In this document: positions 32,863-39,060 of the stretch, one piece after another
How the letters are laid out: every line of letters begins with the position of its first letter
How positions within the stretch are numbered: position 1 is the first letter of the stretch
Source of the DNA: CAYLYM01 sp964387645
Lineage (GTDB): Bacteria > Calditrichota > Calditrichia > RBG-13-44-9
NCBI GenBank assembly: GCA_964387645.1
Contig: CAYLYM010000021.1
Coordinates: forward strand, 1-39,060
Reading direction: 5' to 3'
DNA: 39,060 bases
The notes under the pieces: generated by a model
The model's database searches: none
What the model was told of the DNA's origin: nothing
Seen by the model: only the letters and a program-made list of their open reading frames with translations
Translations under genes and position numbers: made by a program

Positions 32863-34062
32863 ATGAAAAGTGGATTGATAAATGACAAATCAACATGGCA
32901 TATAGATTCTTATCTAGTCCATGGCGGTTCGGGTATGGACCTCTCTGGGGTAAGGACAACTAATCCTCCAATTTTCCAGACGAGCAATTTTATGTATGAA
33001 GATGTAGAGTCCGGCACAGAAATTTTAGTTGGCCAAAGACCTGGCTACATTTACAGTCGCTACAGCAACCCAACCATTGATGCGCTTAACCGGGTTATGG
33101 CAGATATTGAAGAAGGAGAAGCAGCTCTCAGTTTTAGTTCTGGAATGGCGGCCATTTCCACAAGTACTCTGGCATTCTGTAAACCTGGAGATCATATTGT
33201 TGCCTCATCTCTAATATATGGAGGAACTTACTATCTTCTAAAAGTCCATTTGAAGAGGCTCGGAATAAAAACGACTTTTGTCAATCCAACTCGCTTGAGC
33301 GAAGTTAAAGAGAGCATTCAGCCAAATACACGCATTCTCTATACTGAGCCTTTGTCGAATCCCAATCTCATCAGTTCAGACATTTCAGCCTGGGCCGACA
33401 TTGCCCACAATCACAATTGTAAGTTATTTGTTGATAATACTTTCACACCTCCGCCTATTTTTCAACCATTGAAGAAGGGTGCCGATGTAGTATTACACAG
33501 TGCCACAAAATACTTAGGTGGTCATTCAGACCTTATAGGTGGCGTTGTTGTAGCTAATAGTGACAACATCGAAACAATTTATCAGCATTTAAAATATCAT
33601 GGTGGAATCATTTCCCCATTCGTGGCATGGCTTTTATTACGTGGAATTCGCACACTTGGTGTCCGATTAAAAAAACAATGTGAAAATGCACTTCAAATCG
33701 CCCAATTTCTTGAATCGCATCCAAAGGTGAAAAAAGTTAATTACGCCGGATTGACTTCAAATCCACAATACAAGTTCAACCGAAATTGTTTTCAAGGATT
33801 CAGTGGTATGCTCTCTTTCGAAATTAAAGGAGGTTTTGAGGCTGCAAAAAAATTTATGTCAAAACTGCGGCTAATTAAATTCACAGTGAGCCTTGGAGAT
33901 GTAGCCAGCCTGGTTTCACATCCCGCCTCTACATCACACATCTATCTTGAACCGCACGAAAGAGAAAAAATCGGGGTGACTGATGGCCTTATTAGATTAT
34001 CTATAGGTATTGAATCCCTTGATGATTTGATTGAAGATTTAAAAACAGCTTTTTCAGATTGA
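32863..34062 (+). CDS. trans-sulfuration-type PLP enzyme (Cys/Met metabolism)
   Basis: 399 aa, typical of the cystathionine gamma-synthase/gamma-lyase/methionine gamma-lyase family. The PLP lysine is K216 in HSATKYLGGHSD; D191 (LFVDNTF) contacts the pyridine ring; the phosphate/partner-subunit loop YSRYSNPT is at 64-71, SSGMAA at 92-97, and the tyrosine that stacks on PLP is in YGGTYY (about 119). The C-terminal part has SLGDVASLVSHPASTSH, shared by gamma-lyases and methionine gamma-lyase. The substrate-specific residues could not be assigned, so lyase versus synthase stays open. It stands alone, with a fair CGGAG site, between decayed DNA on both sides. Confidence 0.92.
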   Translation: MKSGLINDKSTWHIDSYLVHGGSGMDLSGVRTTNPPIFQTSNFMYEDVESGTEILVGQRPGYIYSRYSNPTIDALNRVMADIEEGEAALSFSSGMAAISTSTLAFCKPGDHIVASSLIYGGTYYLLKVHLKRLGIKTTFVNPTRLSEVKESIQPNTRILYTEPLSNPNLISSDISAWADIAHNHNCKLFVDNTFTPPPIFQPLKKGADVVLHSATKYLGGHSDLIGGVVVANSDNIETIYQHLKYHGGIISPFVAWLLLRGIRTLGVRLKKQCENALQIAQFLESHPKVKKVNYAGLTSNPQYKFNRNCFQGFSGMLSFEIKGGFEAAKKFMSKLRLIKFTVSLGDVASLVSHPASTSHIYLEPHEREKIGVTDGLIRLSIGIESLDDLIEDLKTAFSD

Positions 34063-34711
34063 GCTGTTTTATCCTGAATTGAAAATATATATCTTTACCG
34101 AATCGTATTTAAGCGATATTATCGAAGTTTCTAATATAGAAAGCTTTTCATATCAGTTTCCTTTTATAGTTATTTTTTTAGATTATTATTTTACCCCAGG
34201 ATGCCTCACATCTAGGGACTGTGGCAGCGTTAATTAGTATTGGGGATTTTTACTTCTCCAATATTTCAACAAATTATCCATTTTATGTGAAATAGTCTGT
34301 CATAACTGGAGAATGTTAATTTTATGTCGAAAAGATTTTTAACTTTGATACAAAAGAAAATGAAATACCAAAAACAGAGAAATCGGTGTTCGTTGCTCTT
34401 ATGAAATATCAAGGTAAATTTTTAAATTAGTTCATTTTTATACTTTAAAATCCATTGGTCATTCTTAGATTTTCAATTCAAACAAAATTATGATCAAACA
34501 TTGCTATCATTCAATGAACAATTTTTTAAAACTGGAACTTTATACTTTATGGTAATTCTGCCATTTCAGACTTCTCTTGCACGAAGCCTTTCAATCCATT
34601 AAAATCTTTTTCATTTTTTCAAAGGATTTCTTGTTTAGATCTTTTACAGAATATATAAAATTTGAGAAACTTTTAAAAAATAATTTAATGTTCAAATAAA
34701 AAATTCATGGT
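34063..34711. other. intergenic stretch with coding-like fragments
   Basis: About 650 bases without an intact gene. Two short plus-strand frames look protein-like: 34182-34295 (ILPQDASHLGTVAALISIGD and on) and 34320-34430 (IFNFDTKENEIPKTEKSVFV and on). Neither has a start codon and neither is recognised. They may be remains of a lost gene. GGAACTT at 34534-34540 has no gene in the right place behind it. Confidence 0.35.
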
Positions 34712-35005
34712 TCAAATTAAAATTTTAGTTTTAAAGGTTTGTAGAAATGGGATAAAAACATTACCCCGGTTGATATACTTTAGTACAGATAAAACATTGC
34801 CTGATTTTATGATTTTCGAAATTTGCTTTAAATAATCTGAATGGATTCTGGTTTGTTCCAACTTTATTCCTTTGTCGGCTTTCAACCATGTTGGATAATC
34901 TTTGCAATCACCTTCAAGATAAGAAAACAAAAATGTCCTGATTCCGCAAATGGAAATTGCAAATTTTATGGGTTCGTAGGAATAACGACAGATGATTAAA
35001 CTCAT
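34712..35005 (-). CDS. hypothetical protein overlapping the GH127-like gene end
   Basis: 97 aa, not recognised. Its ATG overlaps the stop of the GH127-like gene in an ATGA arrangement, which suggests translational coupling and argues that it is a real gene. The N-terminal third is hydrophobic with several Cys (SLIICRYSYEPIKFAISICG); the rest is mixed, with HSDYLKQISKIIKSGNVLSV and a basic tail. It has no signal peptide of the usual kind. It could be a truncated remnant of a longer gene, since the DNA beyond it is decayed. Confidence 0.45.
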   Translation of the reverse strand: MSLIICRYSYEPIKFAISICGIRTFLFSYLEGDCKDYPTWLKADKGIKLEQTRIHSDYLKQISKIIKSGNVLSVLKYINRGNVFIPFLQTFKTKILI

Positions 35006-36912
35006 GATCCACCTGGCACAATGAGCACTTTTTGCTTTATTTGCACAGGCACTCTTTGAATCGGTTTTTCGCCGTTTCGCAGAAAATTTTGTAATTTATC
35101 CGTCCAGGCAGCATATCCGGTTTGCTCACAAATGGGAACAAAAACCACATTTGTTTTTTGATTATTAATTTTGGTGGGAATTCGATAATGAGCCTGCGGT
35201 ATCATAAAGTTAAATGAGTTCTCGAATGTCGTTTCCATTTCGATGTGATAATCTTCTTCGGGCTTGAATAAGATTATCCCGGGCTGAGCTTTATTCCACT
35301 TGAGATCTGTTCCCAACAGAAGTGGGCCATGAAAAAAGTAGGCTACGTAGGGCAAATTATCGAATCTTCTTCTCTCTAAAATTGAGTTACCATATTCATC
35401 TTCCAATCGCAATTTTACAGGAAAATTTAATTTTAATTCATCACCTTTTTTCCAGGTTCGCGTAATGGCCAGATATCCACGCTGCAGGATTCCATCAACC
35501 GGCTGGTCATTGACTGTGGTTTGCCAATTTTCTACCCATTTCGGCAAATGCAAACGAATGGTAAATTCCATTGCTTGCCTGGGATTTAGTTGTAAAACAA
35601 CAGTTCCTGTTCCGGGATAAGTGGTTTGCATTCGAATTTGAACTTTCCCTTGAATAATTTCCACCTGGCATTCCATAGGCGTGTAGAAATTGATCCACAC
35701 ATCATTTTGTGAGGTAGCCACAGCATATTGTACGATTTCAGCATAAGCGAATAAGCCGTGCATCAGACAACACCACCATGCTTCAGAATAATCGCTATCG
35801 TATCCTATAGGATTTAAGATGGCATGTCCAAAAGCGCCGTTGGCCGTTTGATGAAAATTTAAACCATTATACCAGGCTCTTTCTGCCTCGTCAATGTACA
35901 CACCATCGTGGGTAATTTGCCACATGTGCAAATTCAAACGCAACCAGTCGGTTATAGAACAGCCTTCTGTACGGTGGTCATAAGGAAACCACTCGCAAAC
36001 CGCTCCGTCCGGGCGATGACTGTAACGAAAAATATCGTGCCAGTATCTTTCCTCCAACAACTGCCTATAGCCAGGTTCACCGGTTTTTAAATAAAGCTTG
36101 GCAATCCCCACCATGGTATTGAGATAGGAATGCGAATGAAATTGGCCAAATTCCGGGAACAGCGGAACAATAGATCGGGCAGTTTCCAGATATTTGGGAT
36201 CATGTGAAACTTCATAAAGCATCACCAGGCCTTCTAATACACTGGTCTGGTGCGTTTTAATAAAATGTAAGCGATTGGACTTTCGGTCTTTCCAATTGAT
36301 TTTACCCGTAATGGTCCAGGGATTTTCCTCGTAGCGAGTAGTCCACTCTGGAATGGTTTTGTTAAAGTAATCCCCCAATTTTTTAGCTGCTTTTAAAAAC
36401 CGCTCGTCTCGGGTGAGTTTGTAATATTCAACCAAACCCACCAATAAACGTCCATGTCCAAAATTCTGGCGTCCCCACATATCAAAACCATCATTACTTT
36501 GGTCCTTACCAAAGTAACCCCCCGAATGTTGATATTTCAGAATCTCTTCGGCAATTCTATCTAATTTTTCTGGACGTTGATTCAAGAGTCGAGAAATGTA
36601 ACTCCAGGCCCCCAGTGTTCGTCCCGAAATATCGCCCTCGTATTCCTCAAATCGGCGCCTTTTCCCTTCGGCGCGGGCAATATCCTGCACAACAAAATCG
36701 ATATCATAGGGATGACTTTGAAGTCGCCTGGTGGTTAATCTAATCCGCCGGGCCAACTCACCACTGATTTGAATATTCCTGGGAAAATGTGTTTTCACTA
36801 CCAGATCTACTTCCCCAGAGCAATTCACCATGAGAATAACCCAAAAAAGAAACAATGCCTTTTTCATTTTAATCAGCCCTTTTTTGTATCTTTTGTTTCT
36901 TATATCTTCCAT
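35002..36912 (-). CDS. GH127-like beta-L-arabinofuranosidase (DUF1680), lipoprotein
   Basis: 636 aa. The signal region ends in a lipobox-like MVNC (Cys31). The (alpha/alpha)6-barrel part has SGRTLGAWSYISRLL, DMWGRQNFGHGRLLVGLVEYY and THQTSVLEGLVMLYEVS. The zinc-cysteine active site of the family is visible: E307 (AVCEWF), E316 and C318 (RTEGCSI), and C381-C382 (WWCCLMHG), where one Cys is the nucleophile. Beta-sandwich domains follow. GH127 enzymes release beta-L-arabinofuranose; relatives act on other sugars. The ATG at 36912 has GGAGAGG close by; ATG 36867 gives a more usual lipoprotein signal. The gene lies downstream of a sulfatase and heparinase-like gene on the same strand, so it belongs to a polysaccharide operon. 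Confidence 0.85.
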   Translation of the reverse strand: MEDIRNKRYKKGLIKMKKALFLFWVILMVNCSGEVDLVVKTHFPRNIQISGELARRIRLTTRRLQSHPYDIDFVVQDIARAEGKRRRFEEYEGDISGRTLGAWSYISRLLNQRPEKLDRIAEEILKYQHSGGYFGKDQSNDGFDMWGRQNFGHGRLLVGLVEYYKLTRDERFLKAAKKLGDYFNKTIPEWTTRYEENPWTITGKINWKDRKSNRLHFIKTHQTSVLEGLVMLYEVSHDPKYLETARSIVPLFPEFGQFHSHSYLNTMVGIAKLYLKTGEPGYRQLLEERYWHDIFRYSHRPDGAVCEWFPYDHRTEGCSITDWLRLNLHMWQITHDGVYIDEAERAWYNGLNFHQTANGAFGHAILNPIGYDSDYSEAWWCCLMHGLFAYAEIVQYAVATSQNDVWINFYTPMECQVEIIQGKVQIRMQTTYPGTGTVVLQLNPRQAMEFTIRLHLPKWVENWQTTVNDQPVDGILQRGYLAITRTWKKGDELKLNFPVKLRLEDEYGNSILERRRFDNLPYVAYFFHGPLLLGTDLKWNKAQPGIILFKPEEDYHIEMETTFENSFNFMIPQAHYRIPTKINNQKTNVVFVPICEQTGYAAWTDKLQNFLRNGEKPIQRVPVQIKQKVLIVPGGS

Positions 36913-37155
36913 TTAACCTCTCCAGGTCGAGAATGACTATCTCCGCCAATAATCCACCTGAATAACAATGATCATGAATCCCTGAGGCTTCAAAAGCCTG
37001 TACCAGGTAAAATTGCTCTAAATCCCTTTAAAGTCTCATTTTTTACAGGTTTCCTTTTCTGAAGATATTTTAGAGGTTTCCTGAATTATTTCATTTTCAA
37101 TACTAATTATTTCAAAATTTCAGGAAGTTTAAAATTGGATCCATTTTTTTATTTT

Positions 37156-38607
37156 TTATTTATTCGTAGGCGCATCATTACCGTCCCATGTGTATCCCCA
37201 CATTTTCATATATTCAGGTCCGGGTAAGAATTCATCATGAGTTTCTTTTAATTTTGTGTTGAGAAGAGTATCCAATTGATTCTGGAGATCCTGGTATTCG
37301 GGTTGGTTACAAAGATTTTCAAGCTGGTATGGATCTTTTTCATTATCATAAAGCAGCCACGGCCCTTTTAAATCTCGAACATAAGTGTAACGTTTGGTGC
37401 GAATGCCACGGTATTCTCGGCCTCCCCGGGAATAATTCCACTGGTGAAAAGGTACCGGACACATAATTAAAGCGGCTTTATCTGAAACCGAAACGTCACC
37501 CCGGATTACACCAGAATAATCTTTCCCTTCAACCGTTTCTGGAATCGGAATACCACAAAGGCTTAATAAGGTGGGCATGATGTCAGGTGTATTGATGGGA
37601 ATATCAATATTTCGGCCTTTCTTATTATGTAACGCCGGGAATCTTAGTAAAAATGGCACTCGGATAGATTCGTCCCAGGGTTTCTGCTTTTTAGTCTGCC
37701 CCTGCGAATATAGCATGTCTCCATGATCGGAAGTAAAAACAAAAATGGTATTTTTTTCAATCTCACAATCCCGGATAGTTTGAAGTAGCTTGCCGATACA
37801 ATCATCCAGTGCGGAAATGTGAGCATAATATCCGGCAAGGTCATAACGAGCTTTTTCTGCCAGATGATCAGGAACGTTTGGACGGAGCTGAATACTTGCT
37901 GGTGAATACATTTGTCGATATTTCTCTGGCGCTGTGTGATAGGGGGAATGCGGTGGTCCCCAGGAAAGAAACAGCAGGAAAGGTTTTCCTTTCGCATGTT
38001 CTTTAATAAATTTCTGTGCTTCCTTCGTTTGAGCAATAGCGTCATACCCTTTCCAGAAATGCTTAATATTATGTTCATCGTAATAATAAGAATGATTATA
38101 GTTATGGTTACATTCAGCTACCCGCCAGAATTGAAATCCAAGCCGTCGATTTTTCGGAATGGGCAAACTCCTACTCTCTTGAATGGACTGGTTTTTCTCA
38201 CGGCCTTTAAGATGCCATTTGCCAATATAAGCCGTGATATATCCAGCTTCTTTAAAAGCTTCTGCAAGATAAATGGCGTTACTTTTGAGCGGTTTGTCGT
38301 TGTAAAACACACCGTGGGTTAAGTAATATTGCCCGGTCATCAAACTGGCACGGTAGGGACTGCATACTGGACATCCCGAAACTGCTGTAGTGAAGTTGAT
38401 ACTTTCGGTGGCAAGATGATCAAGATTGGGAGTTTTTACATCCGGATTTCCTGCATATCCTGTTGCCTGGGCCCGCCACTGATCGGCAAAAACAAACACA
38501 ACATTTGGTTTATTTGGTAAGAATCTTGTGCATCCCCCAAAAGGTTTGAATGACCACCATCCCAGGAAAGTAGAAATAGATCTTAAAAATTGCCTTCTTG
38601 TAAACAT
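37156..38607 (-). CDS. Tat-exported sulfatase (S1 family)
   Basis: 483 aa. Twin-arginine signal TRRQFLR at residues 3-9. The formylglycine motif is canonical: C82-S83-P84-Y85-R86 followed by ASLMTGQY. Metal and substrate residues are in VVFVFADQWRAQATG (D42, with Ala where Asp is more usual), IGKWHLKG and TSDHGDMLYSQG. The C-terminus has TKRYTYVRDLKGPWLLYDNEKDP, the usual closing strand pattern. GAGGA precedes the ATG. It lies 51 bases after the heparinase-like gene and 243 bases before the GH127-like gene. Together they suggest stepwise removal of sulfate and arabinose from a sulfated polysaccharide in the periplasm. Confidence 0.92.
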   Translation of the reverse strand: MFTRRQFLRSISTFLGWWSFKPFGGCTRFLPNKPNVVFVFADQWRAQATGYAGNPDVKTPNLDHLATESINFTTAVSGCPVCSPYRASLMTGQYYLTHGVFYNDKPLKSNAIYLAEAFKEAGYITAYIGKWHLKGREKNQSIQESRSLPIPKNRRLGFQFWRVAECNHNYNHSYYYDEHNIKHFWKGYDAIAQTKEAQKFIKEHAKGKPFLLFLSWGPPHSPYHTAPEKYRQMYSPASIQLRPNVPDHLAEKARYDLAGYYAHISALDDCIGKLLQTIRDCEIEKNTIFVFTSDHGDMLYSQGQTKKQKPWDESIRVPFLLRFPALHNKKGRNIDIPINTPDIMPTLLSLCGIPIPETVEGKDYSGVIRGDVSVSDKAALIMCPVPFHQWNYSRGGREYRGIRTKRYTYVRDLKGPWLLYDNEKDPYQLENLCNQPEYQDLQNQLDTLLNTKLKETHDEFLPGPEYMKMWGYTWDGNDAPTNK

Positions 38608-38658
38608 TTTATCCTCAGATTTTTAATCAAACGCTTCGTTTTTTAAAACCAGGAAGTA

Positions 38659-39060
38659 TCAAATCGAGAAAATTTCACCATCCTTTGCCCGGCCGCATAA
38701 TTTGATTTTTCCTTGAGCCACTTCTGCCTGAAAACCAACAGGTCCCTCATATCCCGGTTGAATTTGAAGCCATCCTTCAACTTTTCCAAAGTTCCCTGAA
38801 GCCCGTATTCCAAACCATCCCTTTTGTTCGAGCATTTGAACATTTACATTTTCATCAGGCCCGGTGACAACCAGAATAGCCCCGATACGTGTCTCTCTGG
38901 TCTTTTTTGTGGTTTCGGCAGTAACATGCCAGTGATTGGGAACTTGTTCCTGATACTCTTTCGGAATTCCTTCGTTATATGGTGTGTCAAATTTATCGGT
39001 CTGGCTGAAATGCAACCCCTCCGGGCATTTCAAAAAAATTTGTAGTTTTGCCCCTTTTCG
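38659..39060 (-). CDS. C-terminus of a heparinase II/III-like polysaccharide lyase (partial)
   Basis: The last 133 residues of a gene that runs off the right edge. The sequence (LHFSQTDKFDTPYNEGIPKE, NHWHVTAETTKKTRETRIGA, ILVVTGPDENVNVQML) has the pattern of the C-terminal beta-sheet domain of heparinase II/III-family and DUF4962 lyases, where a histidine-containing NQWHLTAET segment is common. The true protein should be several hundred residues longer. It is the first visible gene of the minus-strand operon with the sulfatase and GH127-like enzyme. Assignment is by pattern and moderately sure. Confidence 0.55.
   Translation of the reverse strand, partial: RKGAKLQIFLKCPEGLHFSQTDKFDTPYNEGIPKEYQEQVPNHWHVTAETTKKTRETRIGAILVVTGPDENVNVQMLEQKGWFGIRASGNFGKVEGWLQIQPGYEGPVGFQAEVAQGKIKLCGRAKDGEIFSI

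Noticed and set aside
34534..34561. GGAACTT followed after 16 bases by TCTGC, like an ECF promoter
   Set aside because: No plus-strand gene follows for several kilobases, so there is nothing for it to drive; taken as chance or a leftover of a lost gene.
1..39060. CRISPR array, tRNA, rRNA or integrase-linked attachment site
   Set aside because: No regularly spaced repeats, no recognisable cloverleaf or rRNA segments and no integrase were seen; runs of A and T are not periodic.

Overview
The window is about 39 kb of AT-rich DNA (large intergenic stretches are almost only A and T) from a Gram-negative bacterium with an outer membrane: there are SurA/PpiC-type periplasmic chaperones, lipobox lipoproteins, an ECF sigma/anti-sigma pair, sigma-54 activators and Tat-exported sulfatases. 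The mix of an mfd next to paired PpiC proteins with sulfatases and glycoside hydrolases fits an FCB-group or related lineage (for example Calditrichota or KSB1-like), but no marker in the window fixes the taxonomy.

Left part (1-19.3 kb) is mostly intact housekeeping and regulatory DNA. On the plus strand: holA, an ECF sigma factor with its zinc anti-sigma factor, a membrane GAF-GAF protein ending in a dead GGDEF domain, a small zinc-ribbon protein, and a YhaM-like OB-HD nuclease, with a YfcE-like phosphodiesterase on the minus strand. On the minus strand, read from right to left: mfd, a PpiC lipoprotein, surA, a sigma-54 activator, mazG, a multi-membrane-span GAF histidine kinase, a second sigma-54 activator, and a pseudo-receiver that has lost its phospho-acceptor Asp. 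The kinase and activator resemble the PrsK/PrsR pair of exopolysaccharide/PEP-CTERM systems, and a near-identical palindrome, GATTGTA-N5-TACAAT, sits at both ends of the mazG-kinase-activator unit.

Middle part (19.7-23.5 kb) is a decaying zone: a hybrid histidine kinase with its catalytic core deleted and frameshifted, fragments in three frames that look like dead glycosyltransferase genes, one intact 2-hydroxyacid dehydrogenase, and remains of an IS256-family transposase.

Right part (23.5-39.06 kb) is an accessory polysaccharide-degradation region: an apiosidase-like (DUF4038/GH140-like) lipoprotein and a DUF1593 protein whose signal peptide is cut off by an in-frame stop; a pentapeptide-repeat protein; a Tat-exported sulfatase with a DUF6786 lipoprotein; then, on the minus strand, a heparinase II/III-like C-terminus, a second Tat-exported sulfatase, a GH127-like beta-L-arabinofuranosidase and a small unknown gene in one apparent operon. 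Between them lie a frameshifted glutaredoxin-like gene, a PEBP-family lipoprotein, an Mth938-domain protein and a trans-sulfuration-type PLP enzyme. No SusC/SusD pair, tRNA, rRNA or CRISPR array was seen.

The most interesting regulatory signals are the shared palindrome around the sensor operon and a GGAACTT-N16-TAAAA element found both upstream of the ECF sigma gene and, 25 kb away, upstream of the pentapeptide-repeat gene. All motif, domain and composition statements were made by eye; no database search was run.
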